From Rikenellaceae bacterium (GTDB lineage: Bacteria > Bacteroidota > Bacteroidia > Bacteroidales > Rikenellaceae): a stretch of DNA of 64,000 bases. Positions 7,195 through 14,656 of the stretch are shown here, piece after piece. The stretch covers positions 1-64,000 of the forward strand of contig WRDF01000001.1 in assembly GCA_009783565.1 (NCBI GenBank), written 5' to 3'. Position 1 is the first letter of the stretch. The number at the start of each line of letters is the position of its first letter. The notes below the pieces were generated by a model. It was not told the DNA's origin, ran no database searches, and was given only the letters and a program-made list of their open reading frames with translations. Position numbers and translations under genes: made by a program.

Positions 7195-7894
7195 ACGTTT
7201 GCTGTGTTTGATGGTTAATCTGCGGTACTGATGCGGCGTTGCACCAGTTAAGAATTTCCCTGCCTGTGTTGGGAGTAATGGTAAATTCGGGTTTGCCCAT
7301 AAACAGCCCTGTCCTGTCTTTGGATGCTATGGCATGGTGCTTTATATCCAAATCCAAAACAAGGGTAAACTCGTAATCCACGTTATCCCTCTGAACGGCT
7401 TTCAGTCCCACTTTCTCAGGGATCATCTTGCCGTTCTTCTCGTTGAGGACATAATCCTGCTTGCTTCTCATGGTGCAGATGATATGGCAGGGGCTGCTCA
7501 ATATCTTCTGAACAAAGGCATTCTGACGCGGTGTCACTTTTGCCCAGTTGGTGAAGCTGTTGCCTTGCAGGTTTGCGTGGAAATCCAACAGATAATCCCA
7601 GCAGTGAGAGATACTGTCGATTATGATTACTTCCATTCCTGCCTTTTCACATACGGAGATAGCCTCGATGTACTTCTCTGGGGAATACTCGGAAAGGGAG
7701 AGTACATTGTAGCCACCCAGATGAGCATAGAGGTCAGCGGAACTGTTCTCGGTGTCTATCACAGCTACTTTGTTCCAGTTTGAGGTCAGACCGTATGCAA
7801 GGAGTAGGGAAGACATTGTTTTGCCGCTTCCTGCACAGCCCTGTAAAGCCAACTTGATCTTGACTTGTGTTCTTGATGATTGACGTAATTGCAT
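7166..7894 (-). CDS. RecA-like AAA ATPase of phage/element type
   Basis: A 242-residue P-loop ATPase with Walker A GCAGSGKT (about residues 19-26), a switch-like VAVIDTENSSADLY segment and Walker B EVIIIDSIS (about 88-96). The layout is that of short phage and plasmid RecA/Sak4-like ATPases. It is translated just before the DUF3871 gene with overlapping ends. The likely role is handling single-stranded DNA or recombination during element excision or replication. The fold assignment is firm, the exact role inferred. Confidence 0.7.
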   Translation of the reverse strand: MQLRQSSRTQVKIKLALQGCAGSGKTMSSLLLAYGLTSNWNKVAVIDTENSSADLYAHLGGYNVLSLSEYSPEKYIEAISVCEKAGMEVIIIDSISHCWDYLLDFHANLQGNSFTNWAKVTPRQNAFVQKILSSPCHIICTMRSKQDYVLNEKNGKMIPEKVGLKAVQRDNVDYEFTLVLDLDIKHHAIASKDRTGLFMGKPEFTITPNTGREILNWCNAASVPQINHQTQQTYGTAPITAS

Positions 7895-7924
7895 GATATT
7901 GTGTGTTTTAGTGTTAAAAATGCT

Positions 7925-7932
7925 TATCTTTG
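7925..7932 (+). promoter_or_regulatory. Promoter -7 element for the plus-strand island gene
   Basis: TATCTTTG matches TAnnTTTG exactly, 22 bases before the ATG at 7955. A weak TTG-containing upstream element is near 7899. This divides the divergent ATPase and 7955 genes. Confidence 0.5.
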
Positions 7933-7954
7933 TGAAAAGTGTAACTCAAACAGC

Positions 7955-8566
7955 ATGGAAATCTCATTGGATACTCTAATTGTTGAAGGGAAAGAAATAA
8001 AAGACAGCATAAAATACGTGCCTCCTGTTGAAGGTACGTGGCGCAATTTTCATGTATATGCTATAAAAGATAACCCCAAATATGAAGTTTGGAAAAATAA
8101 AACAATTAGATTTCTCGGCTGCAACTTTAAAGAAGATAGATGTATTTCGGATTTTGAAAATGCTGTAAAAATATTTGAAAAAAGCAGGTTTAGTCCAAGT
8201 GATTTCGATAAGTTGATAGGCATATTAGAATCATGCAAAATAATTCCGAAAGTCAGCCAAAAATCCAGTAAAAACATGCAGGAAGCACATGATACAGCGG
8301 CATTTAGTATAACATTGAACCAAAATCAGCATCAAAACCAAGACCAAAGCACTGTGTTGGTGCTTCAAGTATTCATTGATTCAATAAAAGATGAATTAAC
8401 TGGGAAGCAGTATAAAGAATTGACGGATATTGTTCAAAAAGAACGAGATATAAATAAAGCCAAGCCTAAAATAATAGAAAAGATAAAGAATTTCGGAATT
8501 GATACGGCCTCAAATATTATTGCTAACATTATTACGAACCCTACGGTTTTGAGCAAATTCATGTAA
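7955..8566 (+). CDS. Unknown island protein with Q/N-rich linker and helical C-terminus
   Basis: About 203 residues from the ATG at 7955, chosen because it follows a good -7 element. It is the only plus-strand gene in the island and is divergent from the ATPase/DUF3871 pair. The N-terminal half (to about residue 115) is a mixed alpha/beta region containing YAIKDNPKYEVWKNKTIRFL. Then comes a low-complexity LNQNQHQNQDQ linker, and then a helical C-terminal region (VFIDSIKDELTGKQYKEL, then SNIIANIITNP). I do not recognise the family. An N-terminal effector joined by a Q-rich linker to a helical module is seen in some defence and regulatory proteins, but that is speculation. Confidence 0.6.
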   Translation: MEISLDTLIVEGKEIKDSIKYVPPVEGTWRNFHVYAIKDNPKYEVWKNKTIRFLGCNFKEDRCISDFENAVKIFEKSRFSPSDFDKLIGILESCKIIPKVSQKSSKNMQEAHDTAAFSITLNQNQHQNQDQSTVLVLQVFIDSIKDELTGKQYKELTDIVQKERDINKAKPKIIEKIKNFGIDTASNIIANIITNPTVLSKFM

Positions 8567-8568
8567 AA

Positions 8569-8598
8569 AGAACAGGAAACCAGATAGCCTCCTGTTCT
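8569..8598. terminator. Bidirectional hairpin between convergent genes
   Basis: AGAACAGGA (8569-8577) and TCCTGTTCT (8590-8598) form a 9-bp perfect stem with a 12-base loop. It lies exactly between the stops of the convergent genes at 8566 and 8605. Confidence 0.6.
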
Positions 8599-8604
8599 AA
8601 CAAT

Positions 8605-8877
8605 TTACAGCGTCCCCAGCAAAGTTGCTCCTCCCTCTCCTTTCTGGTGCAGGAGATAGAATGTTTCACCTGTTTCAGCGGAACATACTTGTGAGATAAC
8701 GGGATTGGTCAGTTCCCCTGTCAGAACCTTGTGTGAGCAAGCTCCTTTTTCAAAGCCGTATGCAAAGAAAGATTTGCCTGAGATGTCGCTTTGCAGGAGT
8801 TCGATTTTGTCCACGCCCTTTGCAGCTTTGAAATCGTCGATGCTCATAGTCTGCAAGAATTTGAGATTTTTGTCCAT
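8605..8877 (-). CDS. Small conserved-looking island protein
   Basis: 90 residues from the ATG at 8877 (MDKNLKFLQTM); a longer frame to 8916 adds 13 residues that look non-coding. The sequence has a short helical start, then strand-rich GKSFFAYGFEKGACSHKVL and ETFYLLHQKGEGGATLLGTL. There is no signal peptide or membrane segment. Similar short proteins are, to my recollection, carried on Bacteroidota mobile elements, but I cannot name a family. It is convergent with the 7955 gene. Confidence 0.5.
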   Translation of the reverse strand: MDKNLKFLQTMSIDDFKAAKGVDKIELLQSDISGKSFFAYGFEKGACSHKVLTGELTNPVISQVCSAETGETFYLLHQKGEGGATLLGTL

Positions 8878-9304
8878 GTCGTTGTGTTTTATCAAGTTAG
8901 ACCATCGGGGAGTCATACCCCAATTCCAATGAATGGGGAGGGTGTGGATGGTTTATCTGACACACAGACATATCTCAAATGTTTTGGGAAATTCTCGGAA
9001 TGCTCTTGAAAAATTCGCAGAAATTCAGAAAAACCCGAAGTATTCACTCAAAAACTCTGCTTTATCCTGTTATTCAATGCTTTATCTATTATTTACAATA
9101 CCTATTATATTATACTGGCTAACGCTCAGAACAGTAAAAACAGCTATAATATTTATATCTGCCACAAAACAAAAGCCCAAACCTATACAGGAATGGGCTG
9201 GGGGATGGATAAAGTGGCACGATTACTTTTGCGTCTACGAAGTAGAAATTTGTACAACCCTGTGCTATATAGTAATACATGCAGGATGTACAAAATTGGA
9301 TAAA
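8878..9304. other. AT-rich spacer of ~430 bases
   Basis: No convincing gene. A plus-strand frame crosses it but also runs through a hairpin and the end of the helicase gene, so I do not accept it. The right end holds GTACA hairpin 2. The rest shows no repeat or promoter I can defend. Confidence 0.5.
9249..9294 (-). terminator. GTACA hairpin 2, after the helicase-like gene
   Basis: TTTGTACAACCCTG (9249-9262) and CAGGATGTACAAA (9282-9294) form an imperfect inverted repeat, 10 bases past the helicase stop. Its left arm shares GTACAACC with hairpin 1. Its right arm shares CAGGATGTACAAA with hairpin 3, and both loops contain GCTATATA. Confidence 0.5.
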
Positions 9305-11557
9305 TTATGGTTCATAGGGTATTTCGAGTAGTCGCAGTAATTGAGCATCTCTGCCAAAGTGCTGTATCGGTTCTGGAAATCCTATGGGATTTAACCCGAT
9401 TATTTTATCTGTACCGCCACTGCGCGTGGTCTCGAAAAGGCATGAGAAAAATTCGGATGCCCATTGAGGGCTTACTGTCAGAGTTAGCTGTGATCTCAGT
9501 ATTTCAGCCATTTTCTCCTTTTTCCGCTCAGTCGTGACACGTATCCCTGGTTTTGCTCCTTTCATTGTAGCCAATGCGTGATACTGAAACGTGGCTAACA
9601 CATGGGCTTTGAATGGGTGGGTTTCTTCTAATAACCAGAAAACAAGTGCATTATTAAATTTAGAGAATGCTTTGGTCTCGTGATTTTCAACGAGCTTATC
9701 CAACAGGAATACTGGGTCAATATATCCGTAGAATTTCCCAAAGCGCTTGTATAGCTTTTCTACCCCTTTATCCTTTACCTCTGCTCTTTTGATGTCCTCA
9801 AATTCGCGCCAATACTCTCCACCTTTTTCGAGCCACTCCATTACTTCCTGCTTGGCTTTTTGCAGATTCTCTGCCAGACGCTCCTTGTTCCTATCTTTAA
9901 TATGTCCCAATGCTTCAATGTTGTGGTCTTTTTTTCTGATATACCGTAATCTAAATGTGATTTTATGGTTGTCCTCTTTCAACGCTTTTAATAAGGCATT
10001 TCTCTCAAAATACAGTTCGTGATGCAGGTTGAATTTCTCCAACATAGCGTCAATATTGAAAAACGCTGGCACATAAAACCCCTCAATATCCTTTCTGACA
10101 ATTGTGTCGGGATAGCTTTTGGCAACTTTACCCTTTGCTTTGAATTTCAAAAATGACTCCGCATATTGCCCGAATACGGCAAAATCTTCATCTCCTTTTG
10201 ACAGATCGTTTAAGTAGTTAATCACATGAGAGATTTTCCCTGCTTTATTCAATAGCCGCTCTCCAAACTCTTCCTCAGTAATGTTACTTCCTAATGGACT
10301 GGTGTCATATATGACGTGCTCGGATAGCAATCCTTTTCGGCATCTTCCTGCTATTTGCGCCAATCTGCCTGTTGATAATAGGGTGTAAGGCTGATTATGT
10401 GTTGAAATGGAGATCAGATGACACCTGTCCTCGATGTCTATTCCCGCAAAATATGAGCAGGTCAGAAACACTATCCGTTTTTGCAAATGGTTAGTTTCAT
10501 CAAGCACTCCGTCAATCGCAGCATCTCCAAGAAAATCAGAGGTTTTGCTGTAGCTCCTCTCGCTGCAAAGTATCCCGCAATTTGCCTGTGTTGCTTCATC
10601 CAATTGTCCTATAATATTCAATATGCCGTCAATGGAGTTATACGCTATAAGTATCTTGTCTTCGTCATTTTGATTTAACAATTCGTTTATTTTGCCAATT
10701 GCCACATCATCAACGTAATTGGTGTGAATAAGAGCTATGTCGCGTGTTGGCTGATTTTCATAAATTGTGGTTATATACGACTCTTTCGATAGGGCTTCGT
10801 TGGAAAAATGCCTTAAAGTCGCTGAAACGCAACTCCTGTTTTCTCGGTCAAATTTGAAATAATAATCCATTACCTTTTCAAGTTTCGGCCTGTATGGACT
10901 ATCCGATTGCATCGTATCTATCTCATCTACCATAAGGAAATAGTCGTGATATACTCTTTCTCCTATCGCATTAATTACATTTTCCAGACTGTCAGCAACT
11001 ACAAGAAGTTTCTTCTTTTTACCATTATCAGTTTCAATGTAACGCTTTATATCCTTCACTGCGACACTTGTCCGAATGTTTTTCATGGCGCTCCCTACAT
11101 ACATGGAACTTCCCTCGCCTAATTTATCTTCTCCCCAGATATGCTTATTATAAGCCAACGATTTGGTGGGCACTACTATAATAGAATCCCTCGCTTGCGT
11201 ACGTAATTCCAAAGTAGTAGCTCCTAAACCTGTTATTGTCTTGTTGAGTATTCCGAAAGGCACTCTGTCCATAAAATCACCCAACTTATCTCCCTGCTCC
11301 AATTTCATAGTCCAAGCGGAAACACTTCCATCGTCATTTGTGTTGTCAATACATACAAACGCTTGTGATTTTGCAGGATTTATCATAGCTCCATTAACCA
11401 TGCTGAACATTGTTGGAGCATCGAGGTCTATCTCATAGACCAAGTTTGGTAGTTTTTCATAGTCTATTATAGTTCCTCTCTCCATACTACGTATGGCATC
11501 AAGGTCTATTTCCATTTCAGCCCGAATTGGCACGTGTTTTACAGAATCATCGTTCAT
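9305..11557 (-). CDS. SF2 helicase-like protein of integrative elements
   Basis: A 750-residue protein with the ordered motifs of a superfamily 2 helicase. They are a motif I-like TITGLGATTLEL (about residues 107-118), Ia IIVVPTKSLA (126-135), a DEAD-box-like LMVDEID (208-214), motif III VSAT (244-247) and motif VI QIAGRCRKG in the second domain. Motif I has alanine where the P-loop lysine normally is (GLGATT), so ATP binding may be atypical. The C-terminal ~300 residues are charged and helical. Its position between integrase and ATPase genes suggests a role in element replication or excision. It may be the element's replication helicase or primase-helicase. Confidence 0.65.
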   Translation of the reverse strand: MNDDSVKHVPIRAEMEIDLDAIRSMERGTIIDYEKLPNLVYEIDLDAPTMFSMVNGAMINPAKSQAFVCIDNTNDDGSVSAWTMKLEQGDKLGDFMDRVPFGILNKTITGLGATTLELRTQARDSIIVVPTKSLAYNKHIWGEDKLGEGSSMYVGSAMKNIRTSVAVKDIKRYIETDNGKKKKLLVVADSLENVINAIGERVYHDYFLMVDEIDTMQSDSPYRPKLEKVMDYYFKFDRENRSCVSATLRHFSNEALSKESYITTIYENQPTRDIALIHTNYVDDVAIGKINELLNQNDEDKILIAYNSIDGILNIIGQLDEATQANCGILCSERSYSKTSDFLGDAAIDGVLDETNHLQKRIVFLTCSYFAGIDIEDRCHLISISTHNQPYTLLSTGRLAQIAGRCRKGLLSEHVIYDTSPLGSNITEEEFGERLLNKAGKISHVINYLNDLSKGDEDFAVFGQYAESFLKFKAKGKVAKSYPDTIVRKDIEGFYVPAFFNIDAMLEKFNLHHELYFERNALLKALKEDNHKITFRLRYIRKKDHNIEALGHIKDRNKERLAENLQKAKQEVMEWLEKGGEYWREFEDIKRAEVKDKGVEKLYKRFGKFYGYIDPVFLLDKLVENHETKAFSKFNNALVFWLLEETHPFKAHVLATFQYHALATMKGAKPGIRVTTERKKEKMAEILRSQLTLTVSPQWASEFFSCLFETTRSGGTDKIIGLNPIGFPEPIQHFGRDAQLLRLLEIPYEP

Positions 11558-11584
11558 ATCTGCCGAGTTTTAACAGTTGATGTA

Positions 11585-11592
11585 CAAAGCTA
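11585..11592 (-). promoter_or_regulatory. Possible -7 element of the helicase-like gene
   Basis: Minus-strand TAGCTTTG (TAnnTTTG) 27 bases before the ATG at 11557. A GATGTACAAA half-site (11578-11587) overlaps it and repeats the right arm of GTACA hairpin 3, so the GTACA motif may also serve as an operator. Confidence 0.35.
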
Positions 11593-11599
11593 TAAAAAA

Positions 11600-11640
11600 T
11601 GTACATCCTGTCGCTATATAAAACAAAAACAGGATGTACA
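11600..11640 (-). terminator. GTACA hairpin 3, after the integrase gene
   Basis: A perfect 12-bp inverted repeat TGTACATCCTGT (11600-11611) / ACAGGATGTACA (11629-11640), four bases past the integrase stop. A TTTTTT tract follows on the minus strand. It has the form of an intrinsic terminator and shares arm and loop sequence with hairpins 1 and 2. Confidence 0.65.
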
Positions 11641-11644
11641 AATT

Positions 11645-12844
11645 TCATAAAAGATTCTCCATAGCCTTATCAATCTGGCTATTCTCAAACGAATCAAGGT
11701 AAATCCGAGTTACCTTTTCGGACGAATGTCCTAATGATTCGCAAATTATTGACGTGCTTACGCCCGCTCGTTTCAAAACTGTTGCATAAGAATGTCTTGC
11801 TACATAGGTGGTAAGGTCGATAGGGATTTCTAACTCTTTACCAATCTTTTTCAGGCACTTATTCACTTTGGTAATGACCTTGTGGATTCGATTACGCTGG
11901 CTCTGCTCGGTTTTGTGGAAATCGGAAAGAACAGGAAACAGATAGCGACTTTCGGCACTATGATATTTGCCAATAATTTCTATTGCTTTGGAGCGCATAG
12001 GGAGCTGGATTAGCTTCCCTGTTTTCTTTCGCATATATATCAGCCTGTTATCTACAAAATTGCTTTCTGTTAAGTATGCCATATCCACAAAATTAATTCC
12101 TCCCATCAGGTAAGAAAATGTGAACAAGTCGATTGCTAAACGGCTGTAATGAGTATGTCCCTCGTATGCAAGCACTATCTCGATATTCGCCTTAGAGATT
12201 GACCGTTTTGCAGTCGCTTGTTGGAGTTTCGATACCTTATAAGCCTTAAATGGGTAGTATTCAGGCTTAACTATGTTCTGCTCAATTGCCACATTGAACG
12301 CAGCTCTGAGTGTTCGGAAACGCTTGCCGATAGTATTCTCGGCAGAGCTATTGGAGCGTAGCCATGCCTCGTACTCTTTAAGCCACGTCACATCAATATC
12401 AGAAAAGTATATATCCAGATGATTATTATAATTAACCATCGAGTTATACACGTCCAGATAGGTCATTGCATACCCTGTTCGTCCCTGCTTCCTCAGAGCC
12501 TCGTATTGTGCAAGCAAGAATGCTCCAACAGTACGCTTTACGACGGATTTGCTAACCTTTTCTACAAGAGTGGTTGCGGTAAATGATTTGTTTTCTGTGG
12601 CGAACTCTATTACTTGCTCTGCATACTCACGGCTACGGTCTGCTATGAGTTTTTCGAGTTGCATTTTGTTGGGGCAGTTACGCTTCGGGCGGTTCTTTTC
12701 AAAGTCCCAGAATTGGGGCAAAACGGAGATTCCGAGAGACAGATACTTCTTTTTACCGTCTTTACATACCCTTATCATTAATGGATGCGAGCCGTCCGCA
12801 AGGGCTTTTGATTTGTAACACAAGATGTTAATACCTGCATTCAT
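11645..12844 (-). CDS. Tyrosine recombinase (site-specific integrase)
   Basis: A 399-residue integrase of the Bacteroidota mobile-element type. It has an N-terminal arm-binding-like domain (LMIRVCKDGKKKYLSLGI), a core-binding SAM-like domain (about 105-205) and a catalytic domain (about 215-390). Visible catalytic residues are Lys in MRKKTGK (about 274), Arg350 in YVARHSYAT, His373 in SLGHSS and the nucleophile Tyr382 in TRIYLDSF. The first arginine position reads LMGGINFVDMAYL without Arg, as I recall for IntDOT-like enzymes. The gene abuts the right att repeat in tRNA-Phe and is the likely enzyme for integration and excision of the 10.2 kb element. Confidence 0.9.
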   Translation of the reverse strand: MNAGINILCYKSKALADGSHPLMIRVCKDGKKKYLSLGISVLPQFWDFEKNRPKRNCPNKMQLEKLIADRSREYAEQVIEFATENKSFTATTLVEKVSKSVVKRTVGAFLLAQYEALRKQGRTGYAMTYLDVYNSMVNYNNHLDIYFSDIDVTWLKEYEAWLRSNSSAENTIGKRFRTLRAAFNVAIEQNIVKPEYYPFKAYKVSKLQQATAKRSISKANIEIVLAYEGHTHYSRLAIDLFTFSYLMGGINFVDMAYLTESNFVDNRLIYMRKKTGKLIQLPMRSKAIEIIGKYHSAESRYLFPVLSDFHKTEQSQRNRIHKVITKVNKCLKKIGKELEIPIDLTTYVARHSYATVLKRAGVSTSIICESLGHSSEKVTRIYLDSFENSQIDKAMENLL

Positions 12845-12854
12845 GCGGTTTTTT

Positions 12855-12875
12855 GGTTTAACTCTCGGTTTAACT
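12855..12875. promoter_or_regulatory. Candidate integrase arm-binding sites, right end
   Basis: Two direct GGTTTAACT boxes (12855-12863, 12867-12875) with a 12-bp period, identical in sequence, spacing and orientation to the left-end pair and ~80 bp from the core repeat. They also lie just upstream of the integrase start, so integrase binding there could regulate its own promoter. Confidence 0.55.
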
Positions 12876-12916
12876 TTGAGTGCAAAACCACCGCAAAAAC
12901 CCCGCTTTTAGGCAAC

Positions 12917-12946
12917 AAAAAAGAGAACTACATTTCTGTAATTCTC
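12917..12946 (-). terminator. Intrinsic terminator supplied to tRNA-Phe by the element
   Basis: Stem GAGAACTAC/GTAATTCTC (12923-12931, 12938-12946; one mismatch) followed on the minus strand by TTTTTT. It lies 11 bases past the tRNA-Phe 3' end on the element side and replaces the displaced host terminator at 2669-2697. Confidence 0.6.
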
Positions 12947-12954
12947 TCGTTTTC

Positions 12955-13008
12955 AGTGGTGCCTCCAAGAATCGAACTAGGGACACATGGATTTTCAGTC
13001 CATTGCTC
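12955..13008 (-). repeat. Right attachment-site repeat (54 bp, within tRNA-Phe)
   Basis: Identical to 2712-2765. It covers the tRNA-Phe anticodon arm to the 3' end, so the element's own copy rebuilds an intact tRNA gene. Confidence 0.85.
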
Positions 13009-13029
13009 TACCAACTGAGCTAAGGCACC
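12957..13029 (-). tRNA. tRNA-Phe (anticodon GAA)
   Basis: A 73-base cloverleaf on the minus strand. The acceptor stem is GGTGCCT/AGGCACC, the D arm is AGCTCAGTTGGTAGAGC, and the anticodon loop CTGAAAA gives GAA. The T arm is CTAGTTCGATTCTTG. CCA is not encoded. It is the insertion target of the neighbouring element. Confidence 0.95.
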
Positions 13030-13058
13030 GACACGGCTTAATGTCTCAAAGACGGGTG

Positions 13059-13089
13059 CAAAGATAGGTATAAAAATCGAAAAAACAAT
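13059..13089 (-). promoter_or_regulatory. Promoter of tRNA-Phe
   Basis: Minus-strand TATCTTTG (13059-13066) with ATTG (13086-13089) 19 bases upstream, a near-perfect Bacteroidota promoter 30 bases before the tRNA. Confidence 0.6.
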
Positions 13090-13123
13090 AGTCGGGTAAT
13101 TTTTTTCTCATCGCGGAATATCA

Positions 13124-13131
13124 TACTTTTG
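13124..13131 (+). promoter_or_regulatory. Probable -7 element of nadE
   Basis: TACTTTTG matches TAnnTTTG, 24 bases before the chosen nadE start. A T-rich tract takes the place of a clear TTTG box at the -33 distance. Confidence 0.4.
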
Positions 13132-13155
13132 CCGAGATATAACTTACGTCGAAAA

Positions 13156-14649
13156 ATGAAAATCGCCGTCGCACAAATAAATTTCATCGTCGGGGACATC
13201 GCCGGCAACAAGCAGCGGATCATCGACGCAATCGTGCGCACCCGCAGCGAGGGAGCGCAACTGGCGGTCTTTGCGGAATTTGCCGTGAGCGGCACGCCGT
13301 GCTACGATTTGTCGCGCAATGCCCATTTCCTCGATGCGTGTGAGGAGGCGGTGCGCGAAATTGCGGCGCACTGTACGGGGATCGCCGCGCTCGTAGGGCT
13401 GCCCATGCAGGAAGGCAGCGGCGTGGCCGTCATCGATAACCGGCAGATAATCAGACATATATACAAGAATGGCATAGTGAATGTCGGCGGCCGTCGCGTG
13501 GCGGTAGTAGTTGGCGGCGAGGGCAGAGCGACAGAGCGCGCAGACGCGGTGGTGGTGGTCGCATCGAGTCCTTTTGCGCGCGGACGCATCGAGCAACGGT
13601 TCGAGCGAGGGCGTACGATGGCATTCACTGCGGGGCAACCGTTAGTCTTCGTAAACCAGGTCGGCGGACAGTCGGACGTGGTTTACGACGGCACGTCGTT
13701 CGTGATGGACGGCACGGGGCATCCGCTCGCCGTGCTGAAAAGTTTCGGGGAAGATTTCGCACTTATAGACACGGCGATACAGCCGCCGATAGAACTGCCG
13801 CGACAGGACCGCACGCGAAACACATACAATGCCATACGTCTGGGAATCAATGACTTTTTCCGCAAGAACGGATTCCGCAAGGCATGTCTCGGCATGTCGG
13901 GCGGCATCGATTCGGCCGTAGTTCTGGCGCTGGCGGTCGAGGCTCTGGGGGCGGAAAATCTGAAACTTCTGATGCTGCCGTCACGATTTTCGAGCACGCA
14001 TTCGGTGGACGATTCCATCGAGATGGCGCGCACGCTCGGCGTGGAGTATGAAATAATATCTATCGAACCGGCGTTCGACGCTGTTACTCAGAGTCTTACG
14101 TCGATATTAGGCGATACGGCATTCGACACGACAGAGGAGAATATCCAGTCGCGACTGCGGTGCGTGATGCTGATGGCGCTCGCCAACAAGCGCGGTTATG
14201 TGCTGCTCAACACGTCGAACAAGAGCGAGGCGGCCGTCGGGTTCGGCACGCTCTACGGTGACATGTCGGGCGCGCTGGGGCCGATCGGCGACCTTTATAA
14301 AGTCGAGGTCTACGCCCTTGCGCGTTACATAAACCGCGAGCGCGAGGTGATACCTTCGAATATTATACTAAAAGAACCTTCGGCCGAGTTGCGCCCCGAC
14401 CAGTTCGACAGCGATTCGCTACCGCCCTACGAGGTGATGGATGCCGTGCTCACGCGCTTGGTTGAAAATGGCGAAACGCCTGAGGAGGTTATCGGTGCAG
14501 GGTTCGACGACGCGACGGTACACCGCATCGCGGAAATGCTGCGCCGCGCCGAGTTCAAACGTCGTCAGTCGCCGCCTGCCCTGCGGCTGTCGCAGCGCCC
14601 GTTCGGCAGCGATTTCCGGTTGCCGTTGTTAAGTAAATTTGTGTTGTAA
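13156..14649 (+). CDS. nadE: NAD+ synthetase with degenerate glutaminase domain
   Basis: 497 residues from MKIAVAQ, a start preferred because the nitrilase-like domain begins there. It makes NAD+ from nicotinate adenine dinucleotide in the cytoplasm. The synthetase half is complete, with the PP-loop MSGGIDSA (about residues 247-254) and NTSNKSEAAVGFGTLYGDMSG. The N-terminal nitrilase-like half keeps Glu41 (FAEFAVSG) and the VNQVGGQ block. The segment that should carry the Cys nucleophile (family CEDxW) reads VAVVVGGEG, and about 35-40 residues around it are missing. The enzyme is therefore probably ammonia-dependent or needs another glutaminase; that conclusion is inference. Confidence 0.85.
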   Translation: MKIAVAQINFIVGDIAGNKQRIIDAIVRTRSEGAQLAVFAEFAVSGTPCYDLSRNAHFLDACEEAVREIAAHCTGIAALVGLPMQEGSGVAVIDNRQIIRHIYKNGIVNVGGRRVAVVVGGEGRATERADAVVVVASSPFARGRIEQRFERGRTMAFTAGQPLVFVNQVGGQSDVVYDGTSFVMDGTGHPLAVLKSFGEDFALIDTAIQPPIELPRQDRTRNTYNAIRLGINDFFRKNGFRKACLGMSGGIDSAVVLALAVEALGAENLKLLMLPSRFSSTHSVDDSIEMARTLGVEYEIISIEPAFDAVTQSLTSILGDTAFDTTEENIQSRLRCVMLMALANKRGYVLLNTSNKSEAAVGFGTLYGDMSGALGPIGDLYKVEVYALARYINREREVIPSNIILKEPSAELRPDQFDSDSLPPYEVMDAVLTRLVENGETPEEVIGAGFDDATVHRIAEMLRRAEFKRRQSPPALRLSQRPFGSDFRLPLLSKFVL

Positions 14650-14656
14650 TGACACA

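Larger units (their letters stand above)
2712..13008. mobile_element. ~10.2 kb integrative element inserted in tRNA-Phe(GAA)
   Basis: The boundaries are the 54-bp direct repeats at 2712-2765 and 12955-13008. A tyrosine recombinase gene lies next to the intact tRNA-Phe, and its composition is much AT-richer than the flanking chromosome. Matching pairs of GGTTTAACT boxes sit about 80-100 bp inside both ends. Core genes are the integrase, a helicase-like protein, a RecA-like ATPase with a DUF3871 protein and a small conserved-looking protein. Cargo is a WG-repeat gene, an LRR lipoprotein and two retropepsin-like proteases. I see no relaxase, coupling protein, secretion system, portal or capsid gene, so it is either a mobilizable or satellite-like element dependent on a helper, or a degraded one. 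Confidence 0.85.

Noticed and set aside
8933-9331. 132-codon plus-strand frame in the island spacer
   Set aside because: It runs through GTACA hairpin 2 and into the helicase gene, with no promoter or recognisable domain.
2960-11640. GTACA hairpins considered as integron attC sites
   Set aside because: They lie just after genes like attC, but lack the paired R/L boxes and there is no IntI-type integrase; the recombinase here belongs with the tRNA att site.
2712-13008. Element considered as a conjugative element or prophage
   Set aside because: No relaxase, coupling ATPase, Tra, portal, terminase or capsid gene was seen among its genes.
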